A program made the translations under genes and the position numbers. The notes beneath the pieces are model-generated. The model was not told the origin of the DNA. It saw only the letters and a program-made list of their open reading frames with translations, and searched no databases. A stretch of DNA of 59,699 nucleotides from assembly GCF_000485595.1 (NCBI RefSeq), contig NW_014578442.1, positions 17,993-77,691 on the forward strand, written 5' to 3'. Positions 24,993 to 34,615 of the stretch are shown piece by piece (the stretch's first letter is position 1; the number at the start of each line of letters is the position of its first letter). The DNA comes from Priapulus caudatus (Eukaryota; Priapulida; Priapulimorpha; Priapulimorphida; Priapulidae).

Positions 24993-25052
24993 GATATCAG
25001 GAGCGTATAATGACAAATACAATATTTGTCATTATACGCTCCTGATGATATC
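24993..25052. repeat. short foldback hairpin with TATCAGGAGC ends (member 4)
   Basis: ATCAGGAGCGTATAATGACA... and its perfect 24-bp complement are separated by CAA. The left end is GATATCAGGAGC and the right end GCTCCTGATGATATC. This is the same ATC insertion asymmetry as in the copies at 1711, 3877 and 8523. A further half-copy (ATATCAAGAGCGTATAC) follows immediately. Confidence 0.8.
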
Positions 25053-25189
25053 AAGAGCGTATACACTGATAATACCAGGGGTAAATAATAACAAAATTGG
25101 GTTTCTTATTCTCTCGTTCGGCAAAGTATTTACATGTTTATATAGCATAATCATCGTAGTCGTATTATACTAGTCCAATGCAGCCCACA

Positions 25190-25560
25190 AATCCGCTCCT
25201 CCCCTCCCCTCTCCGACCTCCACCGCCCCCGTTCTGCCCCGCTCCACCTCTCCGCACTCGCTTCTCGTCCATCCTCCTCTCTCCTCCCGCTCCTACTCTT
25301 TTACTCTTTCATCTACCTTATCTTTAGTTCTCTTCTTGCGCCGTCGCTGTCTTCACCACTCCCTAGTTTCGTTTCTCGTCCTTCTGCCTCGTCTTCTTCT
25401 TTTTCTTCTTCTCCGCCCCTGCCTTCTTCCCCTTTTATTTCGTTCTCCTTTTATCCTTATTTCTGCTTGTTTTATTTTCTTCACCGGTCTTCGTCTTACC
25501 TCCGCCTTCGTCCCCCTCTTCCTTTTTCCTCACGGCCTTTCGCTCCATAACGGGCGTATA
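25190..25560. repeat. pyrimidine-rich tract
   Basis: Strongly C/T-biased (CTCCTCCCCTCCCCTCTCC and similar) over about 350 bases on the + strand. Open frames through it are compositional. No gene seen. Confidence 0.7.
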
Positions 25561-25929
25561 CTAAAGGCCATATTCATTCCGTGCAGTGATTAAGCAATGT
25601 TTATAATACCATTGTGCAGGCGTAAATGGAAGAAAAATGTGAAAAATAGTTAGATTTGTAACTAGACCTATAATAGACGTCAATGATGAAACAATTATAT
25701 CCATTGTTTGGTTTTCTGATCGATTCTTATTTACTCTATCAAATAGGCGTGTACCCAGAAATTGAGCAGGTTTGGGCATTTGGTTGCTATAGTTTTTCGA
25801 TGTTTCCCCCTCTCCGATCATGGAATATAATTATACCTCTCTAAAGAAATTGAGAATGTTAACCATTGAATTAATAATTTTAGTCTGTAAAATCATTGGA
25901 TCCCGCATCGTATCGTTATAGGTCACTAT

Positions 25930-26196
25930 NNNNNNNNNNNNNNNNNNNNNNNNNNNNNNNNNNNNNNNNNNNNNNNNNNNNNNNNNNNNNNNNNNNNNNN
26001 NNNNNNNNNNNNNNNNNNNNNNNNNNNNNNNNNNNNNNNNNNNNNNNNNNNNNNNNNNNNNNNNNNNNNNNNNNNNNNNNNNNNNNNNNNNNNNNNNNNN
26101 NNNNNNNNNNNNNNNNNNNNNNNNNNNNNNNNNNNNNNNNNNNNNNNNNNNNNNNNNNNNNNNNNNNNNNNNNNNNNNNNNNNNNNNNNNNNNNNN
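25930..26196. other. assembly gap of 267 N
   Basis: Continuous N. Its size is not a round number, so it is probably an estimated gap. Confidence 0.98.
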
Positions 26197-26334
26197 ATCG
26201 AGGGTGTGAGCGTTTCGCCGAAGAATTCTAGTTCTAGCTCCACTGACAACGCGTTTAAACACAGGCACCTGCTCTACGTGAGGAATGACATGGCTAAAAC
26301 CATAGACGAACTAATCAGTGCAGGACACCACTAA
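26197..26334 (+). CDS. C-terminal coding exon of an unidentified gene, cut by the gap
   Basis: Right after the gap one frame is open for 45 codons and ends with TAA at 26332-26334. It contains a serine run (SPKNSSSSSTDN), then HRHLLYVRNDMAKTIDELI and the C-terminus SAGHH. The composition is protein-like: amphipathic, with D/E/K mixed and no repeats. The DNA after the stop becomes AT-rich. The start and the rest of the gene lie in the gap or further left. It might be the end of the gene at 22027-23608, but nothing in the sequence proves it. Confidence 0.4.
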   Translation: MEGVSVSPKNSSSSSTDNAFKHRHLLYVRNDMAKTIDELISAGHH

Positions 26335-27567
26335 AACATTCATTCATTCACGATTAACCCATAGCAATTGATGTTGTTAACATTATTTCCCTTCTCTATT
26401 TGCGTGCTAGTATCACTGCTTACTGGCACTATAGTGGCAGCTTAGCATCGCAATCTCACCTCATATACTGTTCATCTTATATACTCTCATATAGAGTCTT
26501 ATATATCAAGCTAACTTTCAGGCATGCGACAGTCAATCACTTTTTATATCAATACCTGTTTCATATGTTGATTTTTCTAAGCATTAAAATCGTTAATATG
26601 ATTATTTGTTGATACATATATAATTATGTTGTGTAATATTTGGCTTGTCTGTGTTTTCTTCTCCCTAAATTTGCTAGAATCACTAACTCAATTACGAACA
26701 AGTAAGTAAAACTTTGACATAATTTATTTAAAATCATTTGTCAATACATGAACTAGCAGAGAACAGGCTATAAGAAATGCTAACATATTAGAGAATTCGT
26801 GTCGCTTTCAGAAAGCTTTTCAGCAAAAATTACAAACATTATTTTTCCACATACATTATTTTAGTTAATACCTAGAGTAATAAGTTGATTAAATCTAAAC
26901 AGTATTAGTAATGCACAAATCGCAGGAAAGTAAGTCTGCAAAACACGTCCCTGAAAATGTTTGGCAGTTACCACATTCACACCTGCAGGAAATACTGAGT
27001 GCTAGTTATACGACAAAGTGAGGTGCACTAGTATTACCACGCATCTATTCACAAAGGTTTCAGTGGTAGTTGGGTATCTCCTATTACCAGAGCCCTGTAG
27101 ACATGCAGACCTTTAGGCTTTCAACCACCGTGCCAGGCCCTGTGTGCTGCAGATGTTAGGTCGAGTGTAGTGTAGTGACCCGAGAAGAAGATCGCTTAGT
27201 AACAGCAGTCAAGCGTATAGCCCTATTTTCACTAACCATTCCATGTTCAATGCTGTTGTCTTCTTCTTGTGTAGTATATCACTGCTCTCAAATTCTGTTA
27301 GATGCTTATTTCTCCCTCCATGCAAACAGTTTAAATTGTCATAGCTGAATATAATAATGAACAATGTTGAGATATTGACTATTACACTTGATTTCCACGC
27401 TAAACACGCACAGTGTACACCGTGTATAAATACGAGATTGCCTAGCTACGGCGGTATGATTTTGAAAGATTATTTAAAATGCTAGAAGAATATAAATATG
27501 TCACTGATATATTCAAGTGTGACTGGGTTATTTTGATATTTAAAGACTCGAACTAAATTCTAACTAA
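26335..27567. other. intergenic DNA, no gene seen
   Basis: AT-rich, unique-looking sequence without recognisable exons or repeats. Confidence 0.5.
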
Positions 27568-28605
27568 TTCCTCTGGTGAGATATTGCGCATGCGCTAACA
27601 CACTAACGTAGCCAGATTGTTACTGACTGGTATAGGCAGCGGGCACTTTAATTACATGCAAGGTCTTCTCCCTATTTCTTAAGTGAGGTCTACTGATAGA
27701 ATTTTATTATATAAATCTATGCTAGTGTACCTTCTCTCCACTTTCAATACATAATTTCCGCAAAATATTATTCCGCGCACGAGATATTGTGCATCCGCGA
27801 GCACAGTCTCAGGCTTGCAGTTCGAACTGAAGGAAAACTGCATAATATAGCTTGTTGAGAGAGGGAGAGGGGTGGGAGACTAAGGTAAGGCGGCAGGGAA
27901 GATAGCTGCGGCCGGTGGAATAAGAAGCAGGCTAAACGAGGGACGAGGGAGGCAAGGGGAAGGACAGGAGGGGATGAATTAAGTAGCAGTGTTGCACCCT
28001 ACAGGCTAGGGCGCTCTCCTAATTATAAACACAGGTCTACTGATAACAATATATTACATGAATCTATGTTGTGATACACGCTAATCATATTAAATGCATA
28101 TTCATCACAAAATATAACTCCTCGGGTAAGATATTGCGCAGGCGCTAACAGACTAACGTAGCCACATTGTATACAGACTGGTATATGCAACGGGCACGTT
28201 ACATGCAATGTCTTCTCCCTATTTCTTAAGTGAGGTCTACTGATAGAATGTTAACATATAAATCTATGCTAGAATACCTACTCTCCATTTTAACTACATA
28301 ATTTCCGCAAAATATTATTCCGCTCATGAGATATTGCGAATCCGCGAGCACCGTTTCAGGCGTGCAGTTTGGACTGAAGAATAGGCCCTACCGCATAATA
28401 TAGCTTGTTGAGAGAGGGAGAGGGGTGGGAAACTGAGGAAAGGCGACAGGGAAGATAGCTGCGGGCGGTGGAAGAGGAAACAGACTAAACGAGGGACAAG
28501 TGAGGCCAGCGGGAAAGACAAAAGCGGATGAAGTAGGAGTTTTGCACCCTACAGGCTAGGGGCCTTCCCAATTATAAACACAGGTCTACTGATAACAATA
28601 TATTT
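27568..28605. repeat. A/B alternating satellite, array 2
   Basis: Order B (27568-27650), A (27655-28025), B (28030-28200), A (28205-28570), start of B (28575-28605). The A+B period is about 550 bp. The last B stops after GATAACAATATATTT and resumes at 31762 with GATTACATGAATCTATG. Everything between, including the U2 copy and the retrotransposon, therefore interrupts one monomer. Confidence 0.8.
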
Positions 28606-28840
28606 AGCCTTATACTGTAATTTGAGAAATCGAATGAAACAGTGTACCTCTACGTCCATAGAAAAGCGTGCTCTTGCTTTGTTAACAGCTGATTTCGGTA
28701 AGTATATATGCGCGAGCGAAAGCACACACACATATGTGGACTTTCTAACAATAATAACATATAAAACTCCGTATAATTGTTAACGTTAACCGTTGAAGAA
28801 GCTAAGCTTTATCATTAATACGGCTCTTTCGGCGTCTCTA

Positions 28841-28880
28841 ATCGGCGTCTCGGCCGTTTGGCTAAGATCAAAGTGTAGTA
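28841..28880 (+). ncRNA. RNU2: U2 snRNA, 5' part (split gene copy)
   Basis: From 28841 the sequence follows the 5' end of U2 small nuclear RNA, the spliceosomal RNA that pairs with the intron branch site. TCTCGGCC, TTTGGCTAAGATCA and GTGTAGTA are in the right order. There is one extra A (ATCAAAGTG) and several substitutions at the extreme 5' end. It stops right after GTAGTA, the branch-point pairing element, where foreign DNA begins. Together with 31532-31682 it makes 191 nt, the normal U2 length. The interruption makes this copy non-functional. Confidence 0.88.
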
Positions 28881-28890
28881 GCTTTAACCA

Positions 28891-29060
28891 CGGATCACCC
28901 CGGACGGCTCGAATCTTTGGCGGACCCTGAGCTGGAACCACCTGCCTCCTGGACGTCGATACACTGGACACCCAGCGGATCACCCCGGACGGCTCAACTC
29001 TTCGGCGGACCTTAAGCTGGAACCACCTGCCTCCTGGACGTCGAGACACTGGACACCCAG
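28891..29060. repeat. 85-bp tandem duplication at the 5' end of the retrotransposon
   Basis: Unit 28891-28975 is repeated at 28976-29060 (starting CGGATCACCCCGGACGGCTC, ending GACACCCAG), and a third unit begins with CGGATCA. The period is not a multiple of 3, so it is unlikely to code. It lies between the U2 junction and the first RT motif. Confidence 0.9.
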
Positions 29061-29472
29061 CGGATCAACTCACTCACCGTGGTGACTCCAACACTTCACC
29101 TGGAGTGGACCGGCTGGAATACAGACATCTACGTGCAGTGGACCGGCAAGGTATCCTCATGGAGAGGATCCTGAGTGTCGTACATCGACTGGGGATCCCC
29201 ACCGTCTGAAAGGAGAGCAGGACAATTTACATCTATAAGAAGGGGCCAACGGACGATCTGGCCAACTTCCGTCCAATCAGCCTGCTCACCACCATGTACA
29301 AGCTCTTCTCCGGAGCCCTGGCCTCACGCTTAACGCGAGTCGCGGTCGAGCTAGGCTGGATCTCCCCAGAGCAGAAGGGCTTTCTTCCGGGCGTCCGGGG
29401 TATACAGGAACACACCCCCTGCAGTCGACCATCGAGGACGCCAAGCAAGGCAAACGGGACCTGACCATCACA

Positions 29473-30558
29473 TTGCTGGACCTGTCAAATGCCTTTGACT
29501 CGATCCCTGAGGGAATACTCCATCACATGTTCGAGAGCCTTCCACTACCAACTGATCTGAGACGTGTTCTTCGGGACGTCTACACGGACTCGACCTGCAA
29601 CTTCCTGGTTAACGAGGACTCCTTCAGGATTCGATCAACCGCGGGTGTTCGCCAGGGCAACGACCTCTCACCCGTTGTATTCAACCTGGCGACCGAACCT
29701 CTCCTGCGTGCGGTCAAGGGCCCTTCTGGACCCGGCTTCCAGCTCCTGGGACGCACCCTAAGGACAACCACCTACGCCGACGACTCTACACTGCTGGATA
29801 ACTCAGTGGAAGATCAGCAGACCTCCCTGGATCGAGTGTCGCAGGGAGCGACCACACTCGGCCTCCGCTTCAATCCAGTGAAATGCGCCTCCCTGGTCAT
29901 AGAGAAGGGGAAGCAGAAGACAGATGACGGGGGCCTGGAGCTCTACGGGGTCCCCATCCGCTGCCTCCGCCAAGAGGAACAGGAAACATACCTAGGCATC
30001 CATATCGGGTGCAAACTCCTGTTCCGGCCTGCACAAACACTCCCGGAGAAGCCCGCCAAGACCCAGGACTCGCTGTTGGCACCCTGGCAGAAGATGGAGG
30101 TCCTCTGCAGCCACCTCCTCCCCTCTCTATCCCACTCACTGGCCTCTGGACGGACGGAAAAGGCCTTCCTGCAGGATATGGACACGACAATTCAAGCCTT
30201 CCTGCGTACGGTGACGAGGACCCCAGACTCTTCCTCGAAGGCCTTCCTCCACGCGGAACGTCGAGCCAGTGGACTAGGCATCCTCCCTCTTTCGCAGGAG
30301 GCAGATGTCTGGACCGTGGCTCGGGCTGCCCAGCTGCTGGACTCGTTCGACCCAGACGTCAGAGAGATCGCCCGGGCACAGCTGGAGACGACAGTGTCCA
30401 GGGCACTGGGAGAAGACGCCCCGGACCCCCTTCCTCTCTCGGAGTTCCTGTCAGGATCGACCGCTAGGGGCCTATTCCGGATCCGATACGCTATCGGGGG
30501 GGGGGGAACCTCTGGACCAGAACACGGCACGCGGCCACCAGGCTACACTGCAGATTAG
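29473..30558 (+). pseudogene. reverse transcriptase reading frame of the U2-inserted element
   Basis: This is the longest open piece of the element's single large ORF. It covers RT palm motifs from LLDLSNAFDSIPEG through GVRQGNDLSPVVFN and TTYADDSTLLD, then the thumb. It starts artificially after the frameshift near 29415 and is out of frame with its natural continuation after the G10 run at 30498-30508, where it ends at an accidental stop. Retrotransposition in cis is not possible from this copy. Confidence 0.85.
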
Positions 30559-30582
30559 ATGTAACCGGCGACAACCATACAC

Positions 30583-31314
30583 TTGTCCTTGCCGAAGACG
30601 TCTATGCGGTGTCAGCCAAAGCGGTCCTCTCCCTCCGCCTCGCAGCTCACCAATGATGGACATCAAAATTCAATGATCTTCCTGTCCAAGGCCGTATGGC
30701 TAGGGGTCTCGCTCTGGATCCCCACCCGAAGGTCTCCCACCTGGCCTCCTGCTGGACACCGCTATCATTTGAGGACTGGCGCCACATACACCTATTGCGC
30801 CTCAGCCTCCTCCCGGTCTACACTAGCGAACAAGTCCTGCCGACGCTGCCACACTGAGCTAGAGACGACATCCCACGTCCTCTCAGCATGTCGATCCTCC
30901 TTTCCGCTCATGACCGAGCGCCACAACTCAGTCAAGTTGGCGCTAGTCAGCACGCTCGAGGCAGCGGGTCTTCACCCACGAGTGGAGACCGCAGCCCCCG
31001 GCAACCGGCTCATCCCGGACATACAACTAGACACCCCCGACGGACTCACCATCATCAACGTCGCGGTGGTGTTCGATGAGCCGGCCAACATGGAGCGCGC
31101 CCCCACCGAAAAGAAAGAGAAATATGAAGATGTCGGCACTGTCCTCCCTCTCATCGTTGGAACGACCGGAACATGGAGAGAGGCCAATGACAACATCCCG
31201 GGCTACCTCAACATCCCCCAAAAAACCTGGGGAACCTTACGGAAGAAGTCCCGTCTACTGGCCATTCAGGGCACAACGAAGATTGTTACCACCGCCCTGG
31301 ATATTGAATGTTAA
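30583..31314 (+). pseudogene. CCHC plus restriction-like endonuclease frame of the element
   Basis: This is the C-terminal part of the same ORF. After another frame change near 30825, NKSCRRCHTELETTSHVLSA gives the CX2CX8HX4C knuckle. RHNSV follows, then IPDIQLDTPDGLTIINVAVV, the endonuclease core, and a basic C-terminus ending DIEC before TAA. In R2 relatives the residue 12 after PD is a catalytic Asp; here it is Asn, which suggests loss of cleavage activity or drift after insertion. Confidence 0.85.
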
Positions 31315-31531
31315 ACACAAACTTTGTTAATGTTAAATGTTATGAGTATTGCTACCGTTTTTAGATATACCCGGCCATGTCGTATGGGTCGCATCGTGTT
31401 ATCTCTTCACGAACAGTTTTATGTACTCTTTGTGTACTTGATGTACAATTTTATGTACTCATTCATGTACAATTTTATGTTATCATACATGTTTTATTGC
31501 TAATTCAATAAACTACTTTTAAAAACTAAAA

Positions 31532-31682
31532 TCTGTTCTTATCAGCTTAATATCTGATACGTACACTGTCCAGGGACCAGAATATTAACCTGATTTTTGG
31601 TATTGAGAGGTAAGGTCAGTGCTTGCTCTCCTACCTCCACGAGTTAGTCTGGTATTGCAGTACTTCCAGAATCGGCCCACTC
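31532..31682 (+). ncRNA. RNU2: U2 snRNA, 3' part (split gene copy)
   Basis: It resumes with TCTGTTCTTATCAG, TTAATATCTGATACG, the Sm-protein site GATTTTTGG (31592-31600) and the 3' loop CTGGTATTGCAGTACTTCCA, ending CGGCCCAC. These are U2 landmarks in order. Stem IIb and stem III have drifted. The junction lacks a visible target duplication, apart from perhaps one A. With the 5' part it rebuilds a full-length U2 with nothing deleted at the insertion site. Confidence 0.9.
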
Positions 31683-31761
31683 CCCACTGGGAGCAATTAT
31701 TAATCAAAAGATGATGATAATATCAGTGTGAAGTTATTTTGCTTCAGAATTTGACTAGGGC

Positions 31762-31890
31762 AGTGATACTGATTACATGAATCTATGTTGAGATACCCGC
31801 TAACCATATTAAATGCATATTCATCACAAAATACAACTCGTCTGGTAAGATATTTCGCATGCGCTAACACACTAACGTAGCCAGATGGTG
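31762..31890. repeat. remainder of the interrupted satellite B monomer
   Basis: GATTACATGAATCTATGTTG ... TCTGGTAAGATATTTCGCAT ... AACGTAGCCAGAT continues the monomer broken at 28605. Confidence 0.8.
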
Positions 31891-32615
31891 TATTAAATCA
31901 ACACCCCCATCGTTACAATATGCCATCATCTATTTATACTTGTATTGGATTATGATTAGCCTAATTACATTCATAAATTAATAGTTTTAATAGTTTAGTT
32001 TAACTAGTAATAAATACTAATAAAACATGTGTAATTTAATTCAGGAATTTTTGAACATTTATTTTCGTACAAATATTGCCTAGTGCGTAACATGGACGAA
32101 TATACCGGTAACAAAACAAGAATTGAATCACGCGACGCTACAATATATATACACGTCAATATATATATACATATACATATATATGTATATATATATATAT
32201 ACGTATATATATATACATATATATATATATACATACATATATATATATATATACATACATATACAAAATGTATGTATATGTATCACTTATGATCGAGGCG
32301 CAGTGAACCTGTTAAAACCACACAGCAGTACATCAGTTAGGCTGTCATCATTTACAGCCGATCAAATTTAACCGATCGATCAAAGCGATACTTTGTGGCC
32401 ACACGTCACGTTAAATACACTGGCACCCTCTTTGTTGCCAGCGAGAAATTATATCTATACATGCGCACGGCCAGCAGAAAACAAGCGAACAACCATACCC
32501 ACTCGTTGAGTTTCACCCAATGCAGATGGCTGGAATCACTTTGGAAAACACAAGAACAGTGATTCTGCCAACTCTCCATCATAACAGCCACAGCATGTAT
32601 ATATATATATATATG

Positions 32616-32671
<56 letters not shown>

Positions 32672-33950
32672 ACATTATAGAAGTGGCACAGGAATGGAAG
32701 GCAGCTCACGGAATAAATTAAGCTTCATATCTAAAGTGTTCTGTTGAATATGAAACGATATGGATGACAACCACCGAAAACTTAAAAACGCTTTGTTTCC
32801 TTATCAATAACTCTGTTTGATGATTCTTCATAAAGCATAGAGCCGACAATGCCAAGTAATTCGGTGATAGTTGTAGTTCTCCTATGCTCTCAGAGAACCT
32901 GACAGAACATGCCTTCCCACAAAACCTACAGCATGTCACTGCAAAACTTTAAAAAAAATCACAGTAAAAATATAAATAGTATGTACGTCACTTGGATAGT
33001 AGAACTTTTAAAATAAAACTGCAAATATGCACGCCTAAAAAACCACGTTTTACCAGTTTTTTGTTAATGGCAGATTCAGGCCCCACCTCAATACTCAACA
33101 TCACTGTAATGAAACAACAGAGCATCATCACGGAGTGATAGTACATGCTGCTTGAAACATTTCATTGCTCTTGTGTCACTCTGCATTCACAGCCCTTCGA
33201 ATAGACCCGAGCCCGAGGAATCGTATTCAACCAATCACGCACGCACATGTGAGACACGCATACATAAAAAACACATGCCCCTAAAATAATCTCTTTCATT
33301 GAATTAAATTTCTCCCCGTGCAAATTTCGTGGGAAGACACTTTCCAAGTGCGCACCAGATGGCAGCACGAGTCCCTGCAACTTAACGAGTGTGGAGATTC
33401 CAGACGACTGCCGTCACGTGACCATCATCGGTATCTTCCATCGCTGTGAACCGATGAGGAGAGACGTGGCCATATATATATCCCATAATATACTGAACAG
33501 GAGGCCACACACAATTGACCAATAGAATCCTATGTTAACATCACTGCTGCAATACCGAGTTGCTGCAAAGTCAATGGTTCTTTCCTCTGACTGGAAAGGC
33601 ATCGGCCTTGCTAAGGTATACGCGTGTAATATTAAACGTGACATCGCGCTGAAGATAGGGGGTCATGAGTTGCACGTTTGTGAGTTTGAGTCGTGCAATC
33701 ACGTCATACGTTGGGTAGACGATATCCCACAATTCCTCACACGCAATGCTTGTGGCGCAAGCGATGTATCGTGAGTCAAGTGAAGTCACACCTAGTGTAT
33801 TATGGGATATCTATATTCGTGCGGCTGCCTCATAAGATGACGGCGATGTAGTTAAGCGGGTCTAGCAACACCTTCAAGGAACGACCTGCGAAGATAAGAA
33901 GCAGCCAAGATTTTGATTGTCAGGAGAGAAACAAGAGATCCCTTACATAC
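31891..33950. other. intergenic DNA, no gene seen
   Basis: It contains TA/TATACA microsatellites at 32145-32275 and 32598-32665. The rest is unique-looking. Short open frames here have no recognisable domain. Confidence 0.5.
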
Positions 33951-34135
33951 ATGTCCACGCACGCACACACGCACGCACGTACGCACGCACACATGCAGGC
34001 ACGCACACGTATGCACGCACACACATACGTGTGCATGCACACACGCACACACACATGCACGCGCACATACAGGCACACACACACATGCACGCACACATAC
34101 AGGCACGCACACATGCATGCACGCACTCTTGCACA
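33951..34135. repeat. CACA/GCAC microsatellite
   Basis: ACGCACGCACACATGCAGGC-type repeat. It lies beyond the 3' end of DCAF15. Confidence 0.9.
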
Positions 34136-34615
34136 AACGTTTAGATACACATATACACTTTTATGAACTGTATTTCCACCACCATCTATCATTTAGGAGT
34201 CGTTCACAATTATCATCATTTTCACAAGCGTACAAACCGTACGATGGGGGGAGGGGGTCAATGCCCGCGGTACGCGTGTCGATCCATTTCCCGCGCCGCG
34301 CGCCCCAGCCGGCATCGCGCGCATCCTCACGCCACGACGCGCCGAGCCCCGGCCGGCCCGCGCCACGCACAGGCCCGCTGAACGAATGAACCGAGCTAGC
34401 TACGATGGCGGTTTTGCATGTAATTCATATACATGTATCTCTATGTAGAATACTGCGAAAAAAATCAGCACTTTTCTTCGTACACTTTTAGGGGGAAGGA
34501 GGGGGGTCTCGAAAAAGTGTAAGCTTTGTACGCTTGTAAAAATGTTGATAACTGTGAACGACCCCTTAGTGTTTGTGTCGCCACCTTTAATCCAATGTTT
34601 ATTGCCATCTACCAT

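Larger units (their letters stand above)
28881..31531 (+). mobile_element. R2-superfamily non-LTR retrotransposon inserted in U2 snRNA gene
   Basis: A 2.65-kb insertion exactly splits a U2 gene. Reverse transcriptase motifs run from about 29086 (SPGVDRLEYRH, KGPTDDLANFRPISLLT, LLDLSNAFDS, GVRQGNDLSP, catalytic YADD at 29773-29784). They are followed by a CX2CX8HX4C knuckle from 30838, RHN near 30918 and a restriction-like endonuclease PD motif at about 31014. This order (RT, CCHC, RLE) is that of R2/NeSL/Utopia-type elements. The copy is degraded. An in-frame TGA stands for the usual W before KESRT (29208-29210). There are frameshifts near 29415, around the G-run at 30498-30508 and near 30825. 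N-terminal zinc fingers are absent, so it is 5'-truncated. The endonuclease has N where R2 relatives have D (PD-X12-N). The 3' end is A-rich with AATAAA, without a long poly(A). Confidence 0.87.
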
